NCBI GenBank assembly: GCA_963829575.1
Contig: CAWHJF010000012.1
Location: 62,001 to 126,000, forward strand
Reading direction: 5' to 3'
DNA from: KACC-23026 sp963829575
GTDB taxonomy: Bacteria; Bacillota; Bacilli; Bacillales; Sporolactobacillaceae
Length of the DNA: 64,000 bases
This document shows positions 34,970 through 43,875 of this stretch, piece after piece. Made by a program: the position numbers and the translations under genes. Every line of letters starts with the position of its first letter. The first letter of the stretch is position 1. The notes beneath the pieces are model-generated. The model ran no database searches, was not told the DNA's origin, and saw only the letters and a program-made list of their open reading frames with translations.

Positions 34970-36856
34970 ATGACCTATCTAGCAGGTGAATATGATGTCA
35001 TTGTAGTGGGTGCTGGTCATGCTGGTGTTGAAGCTGCTTTAGCATCGGCACGTATGGGGGCGAGTACGCTCTGTTTGACCCTTAATCTAGATGCGATTGC
35101 CTTTATGCCATGTAACCCATCCGTTGGTGGTCCTGCAAAAGGTGTTGTCGTGCGAGAAATTGACGCACTTGGTGGCGAAATGGGCCGTAATATCGATAAA
35201 ACTCACATTCAAATGAGAATGTTAAATACAAGAAAGGGTCCAGCAGTTCGGGCCTTACGTGCACAAGCAGATAAAGTACTCTATCAGCGTGAAATGAAAA
35301 AAGTGATGGAACAAACGCCTAACCTAACCGTGAAACAAGGTATGGTGGAACGATTGATTGTTGAAGAAGACAAGGTGTGTGGCGTCATTACGAAAACACA
35401 TGCTGAATACCGTGCTAAAGCCGTTATTTTAACGACAGGGACTTATCTAAGAGGACGAATTATTATTGGTGATTTATCCTATGAAAGTGGACCAAATAAT
35501 ATGCAACCGTCTATTGGTCTATCGGATCATTTAAAGGAACTTGGTTTTGAGATTGTTCGTTTTAAGACCGGGACGCCTCCAAGGGTGAATAGTAAAACAA
35601 TCGATTATAGCAAAACGGAAATTCAACCAGGTGATGAAAAAGTTCGGGCTTTCTCTTATGAAACAACGGAGTTCATTACAGACCAAATTCCTTGTTGGTT
35701 AACTTATACAAGTTCTGAAACACATGAAATTATCAATGCTAATTTAGGTCGTTCCCCAATGTACTCAGGTATGATCAAAGGAACAGGGCCGCGTTATTGC
35801 CCATCCATTGAAGATAAAATTGTACGTTTTAATGATAAACCGCGTCATCAAATTTTTCTAGAACCTGAGGGAAGAGAAACCGAGGAAGTGTACGTGCAAG
35901 GATTATCTACTAGTCTTCCTGAAGATGTTCAAGTTGAAATGCTTCGAACCATTCCAGGGTTAGAAAAAGCGTCAATGATGAGAGCTGGGTATGCCATTGA
36001 ATACGATGCGATGAACCCAACACAATTGTGGCCTTCTCTTGAGACCAAACGAGTTAAGGGACTTTTCACGGCTGGTCAAATCAATGGGACATCTGGGTAT
36101 GAAGAAGCAGCGGGTCAAGGGGTTATGGCAGGGATAAATGCGGCACGTCTAGTGTTTAACCAAGATCCTGTAATTTTGGATCGTTCGCAAGCTTATATTG
36201 GTGTTCTCATTGATGATTTGGTTACGAAAGGTACAAATGAACCGTATCGTTTGCTCACGTCTCGTGCGGAATATCGTTTGATTTTACGTCATGATAACGC
36301 CGATTTGCGTTTGACTCAAATTGGTTACGATATTGGCATAATCCCAGAAGAGCGTTATCAAAGATTCCTTATCAAGAAAGAACAAATCCAAACCGAAATC
36401 AAACGTTTGGAAAAGTGTGTTGCAAAACCGACACCTGAACTCCAAGACATGCTCAAGAAGGTTGGAGCCCATGAACTTAAAGAACCGGTATCGGTTTTGG
36501 CTCTACTTCGTCGACCAGAAGTGTCTTATGATAATTTGGAACCATTATTTGGGTTAGAAGATGCTCTATCTGAAGAAGTCAAAGAACAGGTCGATATACA
36601 GGTGAAATATGAGGGGTATATTGATAAACAAATGCAGCAAATCGATAAAATGAGACGTATGGAGAAAAAACGTCTTCCAGAAGACTTGGATTACCATGAA
36701 ATTAAAGGTTTAGCTATGGAAGCTCGTCAGAAGTTAAGCCAAGTACGCCCGTTGTCAGTTGGTCAGGCTTCTCGTGTTTCGGGAGTGAATCCGAGTGATA
36801 TATCCATTCTATTAGTTTATTTAGAACACGGTCGCTTGGCTAAAGTTGCAGAATAA
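34970..36856 (+). CDS. mnmG: tRNA wobble-uridine modification enzyme MnmG (GidA)
   Basis: 628-aa FAD-dependent partner of MnmE. Rossmann FAD motif VVGAGHAGVEAALASARMG; catalytic cysteine regions around MPCNPSVGGPAKG and PRYCPSIEDKI; C-terminal helical domain for MnmE and tRNA contacts (GLAMEARQKLSQVRPLSVGQASRVSGV). ATG 34970 has GAGGAGG upstream. Shares the transcript with mnmE; a strong terminator follows. Confidence 0.98.
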   Translation: MTYLAGEYDVIVVGAGHAGVEAALASARMGASTLCLTLNLDAIAFMPCNPSVGGPAKGVVVREIDALGGEMGRNIDKTHIQMRMLNTRKGPAVRALRAQADKVLYQREMKKVMEQTPNLTVKQGMVERLIVEEDKVCGVITKTHAEYRAKAVILTTGTYLRGRIIIGDLSYESGPNNMQPSIGLSDHLKELGFEIVRFKTGTPPRVNSKTIDYSKTEIQPGDEKVRAFSYETTEFITDQIPCWLTYTSSETHEIINANLGRSPMYSGMIKGTGPRYCPSIEDKIVRFNDKPRHQIFLEPEGRETEEVYVQGLSTSLPEDVQVEMLRTIPGLEKASMMRAGYAIEYDAMNPTQLWPSLETKRVKGLFTAGQINGTSGYEEAAGQGVMAGINAARLVFNQDPVILDRSQAYIGVLIDDLVTKGTNEPYRLLTSRAEYRLILRHDNADLRLTQIGYDIGIIPEERYQRFLIKKEQIQTEIKRLEKCVAKPTPELQDMLKKVGAHELKEPVSVLALLRRPEVSYDNLEPLFGLEDALSEEVKEQVDIQVKYEGYIDKQMQQIDKMRRMEKKRLPEDLDYHEIKGLAMEARQKLSQVRPLSVGQASRVSGVNPSDISILLVYLEHGRLAKVAE

Positions 36857-36866
36857 CGCTCTCTAG

Positions 36867-36907
36867 GAAGGTTATTTGGGAGGTTTCTCTCAAATAACCT
36901 TTTTAAC
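36867..36907 (+). terminator. intrinsic terminator after mnmG
   Basis: AGGTTATTTGGGAG pairs with CTCTCAAATAACCT around loop GTTT, then TTTTT. Confidence 0.9.
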
Positions 36908-36918
36908 AGGTCATTTTG

Positions 36919-37048
36919 TACGTAAAGGAAGTATAAAATTTTAGCAAAGAAGACGAGTCGAGGCCGTGAAAATTTCTAAGAATTTAGTATAAGTAAAACT
37001 AAGGCGATCGAAATAAAGGACTTGGCGATAAGCCAAGTTTTTCTAATA
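36919..37048 (+). repeat. interspersed intergenic repeat, copy 2 of 4
   Basis: 130-bp copy between mnmG and rsmG, same sense as both genes. Starts TACGTAAAGGAAGTATAAAA and ends with the ACTTGG-CGATAAG-CCAAGT hairpin plus TTTTCTAATA. Directly after it lies a perfect 12-bp inverted repeat with 3-nt loop (37050-37076, CGATTGAGTAAG/CTTACTCAATCG). Confidence 0.9.
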
Positions 37049-37189
37049 AGCGATTGAGTAAGAGTCTTACTCAATCGGTCTTTGGTAAAAGGGTATTCTA
37101 ATAAATAAAATCAATAAGAGGTGGGTAACCCTCTTAGGAAACGGAACAGAATGGATTGTGTGAAGCCATTAGGAGGTAGGAGGTTTTAA

Positions 37190-37897
37190 ATGAGTTCATT
37201 TAATGATTTACTTAAAGAAAAAGATATTGAATTGACTCCAATACAAAGCCAACAGTTTCACATCTACTTTGAACAATTAGTGGAGTGGAATGAAAAAATT
37301 AATTTAACGGCCATTACTCAAGAACAAGAGGTCTACTTAAAACATTTTTATGATTCTTTGACACCAAGTTTCGCTTTTGATTTTCAAAGATCCCTCACGC
37401 TTTGTGATGTGGGTGCTGGTGCTGGCTTTCCTTCACTACCTTTGAAAATTTTATTTCCACAACTAAAAATTACGATTGTGGATTCTCTCAATAAGAGAAT
37501 TACCTTTCTAGAGACATTAATTGAAAGTCTTGGTTTAAAAGATGTCACATTATATCACGACCGTGCGGAAACTTTCGGCCAAAATCCAAAATTCAGAGAG
37601 CAGTTTGATCTTGTAACGGCTCGGGCTGTGGCGCGATTAAATGTCTTAAGCGAATTTTGCTTACCACTTGTTAAAATGGGTGGGACGTTCATTGCATTAA
37701 AGGGCGCAGTAGGTGAGGAAGAAGTTAAAGAATCTCAGGCAGCCATTGAACGATTAGGTGGCCATCTTCAGCACATTCATTCCATACGTTTACCTGAGGA
37801 AGAGAGCCAACGCCAAATTATCTATATTGATAAAATGAAGCCAACACCAAAGAAGTATCCGAGAAAACCAGGTTTACCTACTAAACAACCCTTATAA
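37190..37897 (+). CDS. rsmG: 16S rRNA (guanine-N7) methyltransferase RsmG (GidB)
   Basis: 235-aa SAM-dependent methyltransferase that modifies G527 (E. coli numbering) of 16S rRNA; its loss gives low-level streptomycin resistance in other bacteria. Features: WNEKINLTAIT, SAM motif CDVGAGAGFPSLPLKI, VDSLNKRITFLE and VTARAVARLNVL, ending in a basic tail. ATG 37190 has AGGAGG upstream. Separated from mnmG by a terminator and a repeat, so probably its own promoter. Confidence 0.97.
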   Translation: MSSFNDLLKEKDIELTPIQSQQFHIYFEQLVEWNEKINLTAITQEQEVYLKHFYDSLTPSFAFDFQRSLTLCDVGAGAGFPSLPLKILFPQLKITIVDSLNKRITFLETLIESLGLKDVTLYHDRAETFGQNPKFREQFDLVTARAVARLNVLSEFCLPLVKMGGTFIALKGAVGEEEVKESQAAIERLGGHLQHIHSIRLPEEESQRQIIYIDKMKPTPKKYPRKPGLPTKQPL

Positions 37898-37939
37898 GGT
37901 TGATGAGAGGATACGAACCCCTTTTCTTCTTATACGTAA

Positions 37940-37955
37940 TGTTTCACGTGAAACA
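37940..37955. promoter_or_regulatory. parS site 1 (ParB/Spo0J binding)
   Basis: TGTTTCACGTGAAACA, an exact 16-bp parS, in the rsmG-noc spacer. Confidence 0.96.
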
Positions 37956-38179
37956 TTGGATAGACAAATGAGTAACAATCCTACAAAAATCCGTCTCGAT
38001 TTTACACAATTCGTTATAAAATCCTCTTTTCATAAGGATTTCAAAAAAAGCATTCACTAACTGAGTACGTTTTGCTTAACAAAACAACAAAGTTAATGAA
38101 AAATAACTAAAAAAAAAGGATTTTGCTAGGACGTGTCGAATTCTATTATTGGGACATGAATAAGGGTGGTGAGCATACA

Positions 38180-39043
38180 ATGAAACATCCTTTTTCCAAG
38201 ATATTTGGTCAAGGGGAGAAAGAGGAAATCATTGAAGATGTTCAAGATGTTCAAGAAGAGAAAGAACATATTCAAGAAATCCCTCTCTCGAAAATCATTC
38301 CAAATCGATTTCAACCTAGAACGGTTTTTAATAGCGAAAAAATAAAAGAGCTTGCCCAAACAATTAAAATGCATGGGATCATACAACCCATTGTGGTACG
38401 GATGGATCCTGACGGGAATTATGAAATTATTGCAGGTGAGAGAAGATGGCGTGCAGTCACTTCATTAGGATGGAAGACTGTCCCCGCTATTATAAAATTT
38501 TATGATGATGCTCAAACCGCAGCGGTTGCTTTAATTGAAAACTTACAACGTGAAGAGCTAACAGCTATTGAAGAAGCAATGGCTTATTCTAAACTAATTG
38601 ATATTCATGGTCTGACTCAAGAAAGTTTGGCTCAAAAGTTAGGGAAGGGCCAATCTACTATTGCTAATAAATTACGATTATTAAAGTTGCCTTTATCTGT
38701 TCAAAACGCCCTTATCGAGCGCCAAATTACAGAACGACATGCCCGTGCACTGATTGGTCTTAAAGATCTCCCTGAGAAGCAAGAAGCCCTACTAAAAGAG
38801 ATTTTAGAGAAGCAACTTAATGTAAAACAGACTGAACAAAGAGTCGAAGCATTAAAGGGTTTAAATAAGCCAAAACGTCCTCAACGCAGAAAAATTGCGC
38901 TTAGTAGAGATGTTCGACTTGCGGTTAATACCATCCGTCAGTCTCTAGGCATGGTCACTGATTCTGGACTCAAAGTAGATGCCAATGAAGAAGATTTAGG
39001 AGATTTTTATCAATTCACAATTAAAATTCCAAAGAATAAGTGA
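38180..39043 (+). CDS. noc: nucleoid occlusion protein Noc
   Basis: 287-aa ParB-like CTP-dependent DNA-binding protein that prevents Z-ring assembly over the nucleoid. Begins MKHPFSKIFGQGEKEE, matching the membrane-targeting amphipathic helix of B. subtilis Noc. ParB core: PNRFQPRTVF, AGERRWRAV, ALIENLQREELTAIEEA; helix-turn-helix SLAQKLGKGQSTIANKLRLLKLP; C-terminal dimer domain. I chose ATG 38180 with GGTGGTGAG upstream; the frame from 38123 would start in untranslated leader. No perfect Noc-binding palindrome was noticed nearby. A terminator follows. Confidence 0.95.
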   Translation: MKHPFSKIFGQGEKEEIIEDVQDVQEEKEHIQEIPLSKIIPNRFQPRTVFNSEKIKELAQTIKMHGIIQPIVVRMDPDGNYEIIAGERRWRAVTSLGWKTVPAIIKFYDDAQTAAVALIENLQREELTAIEEAMAYSKLIDIHGLTQESLAQKLGKGQSTIANKLRLLKLPLSVQNALIERQITERHARALIGLKDLPEKQEALLKEILEKQLNVKQTEQRVEALKGLNKPKRPQRRKIALSRDVRLAVNTIRQSLGMVTDSGLKVDANEEDLGDFYQFTIKIPKNK

Positions 39044-39080
39044 GTGACAACATTAGTTTCACTTCATAATTTAAATGGGC

Positions 39081-39114
39081 AGGACCACTTTTAATAGAGT
39101 GGTCTTTTAATTTC
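39081..39114 (+). terminator. intrinsic terminator after noc
   Basis: GACCACT/AGTGGTC stem then TTTTAATTT. Confidence 0.85.
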
Positions 39115-39317
39115 GGTTGAAGATCTTAAATGCCTGATTCAAGAGGATTTTTGCCCAGTTAAAGGTTTTATGTTAAAGTAAAATGACTTTTCTATGAAAT
39201 TAATGGAGAAAACACAAAGATTTTGTAATAGAAATTAAAAAAGAATGTATGAAATAAATTATGATTTCGTGATAGAATAATAGTATTGGATTTTGAGTGT
39301 TGAGGGTAGGTGTCGTA

Positions 39318-40079
39318 GTGGCCAAAATTTTGTCGATTGCCAATCAAAAAGGTGGGGTTGGTAAAACAACCACATCTGTTAATTTGAGTGCTTGTTTAGC
39401 CTATCTCGGGAAAAAGGTGCTATTAATAGATATTGATCCGCAAGGGAATGCCACGAGTGGTGTGGGTATAGATAAAGGGGATGTTGATCAGTGTATCTAT
39501 GATATTCTGGTAGAAGATGTACATCCCGATCAGGTCATTCGGTCTACGGATGTAGAGGGATTGGACATTATTCCTTCTACGATTCAACTTGCGGGAGCAG
39601 AAATCGAATTGGTTCCCACAATTTCTAGAGAAGTACGTTTGTCTCGAGCATTGGAAAAGGTAGAAAAACAATATGATTATCTCATTATTGATTGTCCACC
39701 TTCTCTTGGTCTTTTGACCATTAATTCATTAACGGCATCTGATGCCGTTTTAATTCCTGTACAGTGTGAATATTACGCATTGGAAGGGCTAAGTCAATTG
39801 TTAAATACCGTGCGTTTGGTTCAAAAACACTTGAACCATCAACTCATGATTGAGGGTGTACTCCTTACTATGTTGGATGCCCGAACCAATCTAGGCATTC
39901 AAGTTATTGACGAAGTGAAAAAATACTTCCAAGACAAAGTCTATCAAACGATTATTCCAAGAAATGTTCGTTTGAGTGAGGCTCCGAGTTATGGAAAACC
40001 AATCATCATCTATGATCCTAAATCAAGAGGTGCAGAAGTTTATCTCGACCTGGCAAAGGAAGTGATGAATGATGAGTAA
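39318..40079 (+). CDS. soj: chromosome partitioning ATPase Soj (ParA)
   Basis: 253-aa ParA ATPase that works with Spo0J in origin segregation and controls DnaA activity. Deviant Walker A KGGVGKTT near the N terminus, Walker B IIDCPPSLGLLT, and PRNVRLSEAPS. Very close to B. subtilis Soj over its whole length. I chose GTG 39318 (MAKILSIANQKGG) with GAGGGTAGG upstream; the GTG at 39297 would add seven residues with no better site. The stop overlaps the start of spo0J. Confidence 0.97.
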   Translation: MAKILSIANQKGGVGKTTTSVNLSACLAYLGKKVLLIDIDPQGNATSGVGIDKGDVDQCIYDILVEDVHPDQVIRSTDVEGLDIIPSTIQLAGAEIELVPTISREVRLSRALEKVEKQYDYLIIDCPPSLGLLTINSLTASDAVLIPVQCEYYALEGLSQLLNTVRLVQKHLNHQLMIEGVLLTMLDARTNLGIQVIDEVKKYFQDKVYQTIIPRNVRLSEAPSYGKPIIIYDPKSRGAEVYLDLAKEVMNDE

Positions 40080-40941
40080 CACACCAAATAGAGGGTTAGG
40101 TAAAGGCATTAATGCCTTTTTCCCTTCAACTGAAAGTGTTCAAGATGATACGGTTTATGAACTGAAACTAAAAGAGTTACGTCCCAATCCTTATCAACCA
40201 AGGAAGGTTTTTGATGAGGAAGCCATTCAAGAACTGAAAGCCTCTATATTGGAACATGGAATTATCCAACCTCTGATTGTAAGGAAGAGTATCAAGGGCT
40301 ATGATATTGTAGCAGGGGAACGTCGTTACCGGGCAGCGGTTGAAGCAAAACTTAAAACCGTTCCGGCTGTTGTGAAAAACTTAACTGACAAACAAATGAT
40401 GCAAATTGCATTAATTGAGAATTTACAACGTGAAGACTTGAACCCAATGGAAGAAGCGGCTGCTTATAAACGGTTGATGGATGAGTTGGGTGTCACCCAA
40501 GAAGAATTAGCAAAAAAGCTCGGTAAAAGCCGACCGCATATAGCCAATCACTTGAGATTACTTCAATTATCACCCTCTGTACAGAACCTTTTATCTGAAG
40601 GGAAACTTTCAATGGGGCATGGGCGTGCCTTGCTTGGTCTAAAAGATAAAGAAAAGTTGCCTGTTGTTGTTGATAAAATTATTAAAGAGGGTCTTAACGT
40701 CAGGGAACTAGAAAATTTAATACAGAAAATGAATCAAAATGTTTCACGTGAAACAATTAAGAAAACAAAAATCCAATTAGATCCTATTTTAAAAGATAAA
40801 GAATCCTATCTTAAACAAAGGTTTGGAACTTCTGTGGCCATTAAACCCACTAAAAAGGGGAATAAGGGCAAGATTGAAATTGAGTATTACTCAGGAGACG
40901 ATTTGAGTCGTGTTTTAGAACTTTTAGAGGGTAAACTTTGA
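40069..40941 (+). CDS. spo0J: chromosome partitioning protein Spo0J (ParB)
   Basis: 290-aa parS-binding CTPase clamp that organises the origin and loads SMC. N terminus NRGLGKGINAFFP binds Soj; ParB core PNPYQPRKVF and AGERRYRAA; ALIENLQREDLNPMEEA; HTH ELAKKLGKSRPHIANHLRLLQL; C-terminal dimerisation region. ATG 40069 or the next codon (40072) can start; both lie inside the end of soj. An exact parS site is embedded in its 3' half, as in B. subtilis. Confidence 0.97.
   Translation: MMSNTPNRGLGKGINAFFPSTESVQDDTVYELKLKELRPNPYQPRKVFDEEAIQELKASILEHGIIQPLIVRKSIKGYDIVAGERRYRAAVEAKLKTVPAVVKNLTDKQMMQIALIENLQREDLNPMEEAAAYKRLMDELGVTQEELAKKLGKSRPHIANHLRLLQLSPSVQNLLSEGKLSMGHGRALLGLKDKEKLPVVVDKIIKEGLNVRELENLIQKMNQNVSRETIKKTKIQLDPILKDKESYLKQRFGTSVAIKPTKKGNKGKIEIEYYSGDDLSRVLELLEGKL
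40740..40755. promoter_or_regulatory. parS site 2, inside spo0J
   Basis: Second exact TGTTTCACGTGAAACA, encoding part of NVSRETI in Spo0J. Confidence 0.96.
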
Positions 40942-40948
40942 TTGTCAT

Positions 40949-41009
40949 AGTATAAGAACAGAAGGAAAGGGACGGGCAGTGGTTAATTCACCGCTACGTC
41001 CTATTCTTA
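40949..41009 (+). terminator. large nested hairpin after spo0J
   Basis: Outer arms GTATAAGAA/TTCTTATAC enclose GGACG/CGTCC and an inner GGTTAATTCACC stem. No T-run follows, so termination is uncertain; it abuts repeat copy 3. Confidence 0.5.
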
Positions 41010-41137
41010 TACGTTAAGAAAGAATGAAATTTCAGCGAAGAAGACGACTCGACGTCGTCAAAATTTCGAGAATTAAGTATAAGCAAAACTAAGGCTTTCG
41101 ACATTAAAGACTTGACGATAAGCCAAGTTTTACTAAT
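41010..41137 (+). repeat. interspersed intergenic repeat, copy 3 of 4
   Basis: 128-bp copy between spo0J and the DUF554 gene. Starts TACGTTAAGAAAG, carries GAAGACGACTCGACGTCGTC and AGTATAAGCAAAACT, ends with ACTTGACGATAAGCCAAGTT and TTACTAAT. Its hairpin ends about 18 nt before the next start codon, so it could affect expression of that gene. Confidence 0.9.
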
Positions 41138-41154
41138 GGAGTGGAGAGAACGAC

Positions 41155-41874
41155 ATGGCTTTATTAGGAACGCTCGTCAATACTTTTGCGATTATTTTAG
41201 GCTCCTTAATAGGATTAGGGCTTACGAGAATCCCTGAAAGGATTAAGACGACTGTAACGTTTAGTATGGGGCTAACTGTTGTGATCCTAGGCATTCAAAT
41301 GGGATTTAAAAGCCAACATACCCTCATTTTGATTGGGAGTCTAGCAGTTGGAAGTGTCATTGGTGAATGGATCGACCTTGAAGAAAAGTTGAATCGAGTC
41401 GGTCTTTGGATTGAGAAGAAGCTTCAAAGGGCAGGGGGGCCAGCTAAAACTAAAGGAAATGTAGCAGTCGGATTTGTAACAGCTACCCTAGTATTTGTTG
41501 TGGGCGCTATGGGTATTGTAGGAGCACTAGATAGTGGTTTAAGTGGAGACCATCGAGTTTTATTTACAAAAGCCATGCTGGATGGGTTCTTTTCATTAAT
41601 ATTTGCAACCCAATTTGGAATTGGTGTGATTTTCTCGGCTATACCCGTCTTTTTATATGAAGGCGCTATTGCACTCGCTGCTACTCTAATAGTGAAACTT
41701 GTGCCAGATCCCCTAATGAAGCAATTTTTAACTGAAATAACTGGTGTGGGTGGGGTTATGATTCTAGCTATTGGATTAAATATGTTGAATGTAACAAAAA
41801 TAAAAACTGCTAATATGCTACCAGGGATTATTGTTTGCGCGTTACTAGTGGGGCTTATGTATCTGTTTAATTAA
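41155..41874 (+). CDS. DUF554 family integral membrane protein (YdfK-like)
   Basis: 239-aa protein with about seven hydrophobic helices and the DUF554 N terminus (LLGTLVNTFAIILGSLIGLGL). The family, including B. subtilis YdfK, is a putative membrane transporter of unknown substrate. ATG 41155 has GGAGTGGAGA upstream. It lies directly after a repeat element, downstream of spo0J, and is followed by a terminator, so it looks monocistronic. Function cannot be said. Confidence 0.88.
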   Translation: MALLGTLVNTFAIILGSLIGLGLTRIPERIKTTVTFSMGLTVVILGIQMGFKSQHTLILIGSLAVGSVIGEWIDLEEKLNRVGLWIEKKLQRAGGPAKTKGNVAVGFVTATLVFVVGAMGIVGALDSGLSGDHRVLFTKAMLDGFFSLIFATQFGIGVIFSAIPVFLYEGAIALAATLIVKLVPDPLMKQFLTEITGVGGVMILAIGLNMLNVTKIKTANMLPGIIVCALLVGLMYLFN

Positions 41875-41880
41875 AGAAAG

Positions 41881-41920
41881 GAAAACGATTAGAGAGCACA
41901 TCTTTAATCGTTTTTTTTTT
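41881..41920 (+). terminator. intrinsic terminator after the DUF554 gene
   Basis: AACGATTA/TAATCGTT stem followed by ten T. Confidence 0.88.
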
Positions 41921-41949
41921 ATGGCAGTCTGTTTATTGAATTAGTCGTT

Positions 41950-42576
41950 TCAAACCGATTTATTTATCCCTTGAAAATTAACATTAGTTTGCGGCTTTCT
42001 TGAAAGTGTGAGCGATTTAATAATGGAATGGCTAATTAAATCGGCCATAGACATCACAACATGGAGACGTGTATTTTGAAGTACAAAGTATTCCATATAG
42101 CCACTCACATTAACAATGCCTGTGATATGGGCCTCTCCAATAGGGGGGAGGGCTTTGTTGACACCTGCTCCAGGTAGAACAGGTCCATTGCCAACCGTAA
42201 CCACACCGACTTGATTATAGCGGCCTAGGCAAGCATCAACGCCTATGATGAATGGGTCTTGATAGGTGGACTGAATCGTCTCATACGTTTCGGATAAATT
42301 CACAGCATGAACAGGGTAATCAAGTGTTCCATAAATGCTGACCGAAGAAAAGTTTGTGTGTTTCAATTTCGAACCAACCAAAGGCCCTAGCGAATCTCCA
42401 GTCGAACGATCTGTACCAATGCAAACAATCACAATAGGTCTGGCTCCAGCTGTTGAAAGAAGATGTTCAACCCCGCTAGAAAGCTTTGATAAACAAGCCA
42501 CATCTTTATAATGAACACGAACATCCAAATCAGACGGTTCTTTTTTAAAAGACTTGAATTTTTGTATTAGACTCAT
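41950..42576 (-). CDS. yyaC: YyaC, sporulation-associated GPR-fold protein (DUF1256)
   Basis: 208-aa protein of the YyaC/DUF1256 family, distantly related in fold to the germination protease GPR and made in the forespore in B. subtilis. Characteristic stretches: IVIVCIGTDRSTGDSLGPLVGSKL, GTLDYPVHAVNL, IIGVDACLG and LPPIGEAHITGIVNVSG. ATG 42576 has GAAGGAGA upstream. Read against its neighbours, as in B. subtilis near spo0J. Biochemical activity is unproven. Confidence 0.92.
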   Translation of the reverse strand: MSLIQKFKSFKKEPSDLDVRVHYKDVACLSKLSSGVEHLLSTAGARPIVIVCIGTDRSTGDSLGPLVGSKLKHTNFSSVSIYGTLDYPVHAVNLSETYETIQSTYQDPFIIGVDACLGRYNQVGVVTVGNGPVLPGAGVNKALPPIGEAHITGIVNVSGYMEYFVLQNTRLHVVMSMADLISHSIIKSLTLSRKPQTNVNFQGINKSV

Positions 42577-42666
42577 AGGTTGGTCTCCTTCGTAATATTA
42601 GTATTAGTATACGTTCATTGGACGTGTTCTATACATAGAGTTTAATTGCGAATGGAGGGATCTATA

Positions 42667-43695
42667 ATGGTCATACAGGGGCTTAAATGGATGTTTCTAA
42701 TCCTAGGCACCATGATTGGAGCAGGGTATGCCTCAGGACGTGAATTATGGCAGTTCTTTGGAGAAGAAAGCGCCATAGCAATCATCCTTTTCTCACTTTT
42801 ATTTATGGTTTGCTTGTTTGTCATTATGAGCATTAGCTATAAATTACAAACGAATCATTATACACCTGTCCTTGAACAATTATTAGGAAAAAAAGTCTCA
42901 GTAGTTTATGATGGTATGATTTTTCTTTACCTGTTTACAACAACTATGATTATGATTGCCGGGGGAGGGGCGGCACTAGAGGTTTTGAAAGTTCCTTATT
43001 GGGGAGGAATTGCGTTCATTTCCATCTGTTTGATCCTGCTTTTCTTTGGTGGTAAAAATGGACTAGTTGTTATGAATTCAGTGGCCATCCCAATTTTAAT
43101 TATCTTTTTACTAGGGCTACTCATTAAGTATGCCAATGGAGCGGATCATGCGCTTGAGATTAACTGGCAGAAGCAGTCCAATTGGCATGCCGCCTTTACT
43201 TTTACATCCCTTAATATTGTTTCATTAGTTGCGGTATTAGGAGGAATTGGGTCTAATATAAAATCAAAAGGGGAAATTTGGATTGCTTGTATAGGCAGTG
43301 GTTTGGTTCTGGGAAGTGTCTCTTTTTTATATAATCAATCGCTTCTTCAAGTGACCCATGAAATTTCGTTATATGAAATTCCTTTATTTGCCTTGCTAAG
43401 AAATTACCCCTATATTGTTACAATTACAATGTCATGTTTGCTTTGGGTTGCAATCTTTACAACGGCTGCATCGGGTCTGTTTGGGTTAATTACACGGCTG
43501 AAACATAGGTTTAATGGTCCACTGTGGGTGTTAGCGCTTATTATTACCGCTTCTATGATTCCATTAACAACTATTGGGTTTTCAACGTTAGTGACGGTTC
43601 TGTACCCAATTTATGGGTTGCTAAATCTCTATTTTTTAGCGAGTGTTCTAATTCATCCGATTCTCAACCGTTCTAAAAGTTTTAAAGAATTATAG
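42667..43695 (+). CDS. YkvI family membrane protein (putative transporter)
   Basis: 342-aa integral membrane protein with about ten helices. The N-terminal GTMIGAGYASGRELWQFFG resembles the ion/substrate-binding start of APC-superfamily transporters and matches the YkvI group of B. subtilis, whose substrate is unknown. I chose ATG 42667 with GGAGGG upstream; the frame from 42646 lacks a site. Read divergently from yyaC with a spacer of only 90 bp. It precedes a two-component system, which might control it, but that is only position. Confidence 0.85.
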   Translation: MVIQGLKWMFLILGTMIGAGYASGRELWQFFGEESAIAIILFSLLFMVCLFVIMSISYKLQTNHYTPVLEQLLGKKVSVVYDGMIFLYLFTTTMIMIAGGGAALEVLKVPYWGGIAFISICLILLFFGGKNGLVVMNSVAIPILIIFLLGLLIKYANGADHALEINWQKQSNWHAAFTFTSLNIVSLVAVLGGIGSNIKSKGEIWIACIGSGLVLGSVSFLYNQSLLQVTHEISLYEIPLFALLRNYPYIVTITMSCLLWVAIFTTAASGLFGLITRLKHRFNGPLWVLALIITASMIPLTTIGFSTLVTVLYPIYGLLNLYFLASVLIHPILNRSKSFKEL

Positions 43696-43875
43696 GTAAA
43701 AGCGTAATAACTAGGGCTAATCATTTATGTTCCAACCAGTGAAGTGCTTTACCTGTACCAATCTTTTTAGCTAACTTGAGTTAGCAAGAAACGCGTGTTG
43801 TATTAGGGGTTCTCTTGGAGAAACCTATACAGTACGCCTTTTTTTATATAAAATTAAAGAGAATCAAAATGGTGA
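43696..43875. other. spacer with weak hairpins before the NarL-type kinase
   Basis: Holds a CTAACTTGAGTTAG palindrome near 43772 and a terminator-like fold at about 43807-43848 ending in seven T (arms AGGGGTTCTC/GAAACCT). It probably ends the transporter transcript. Confidence 0.45.
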
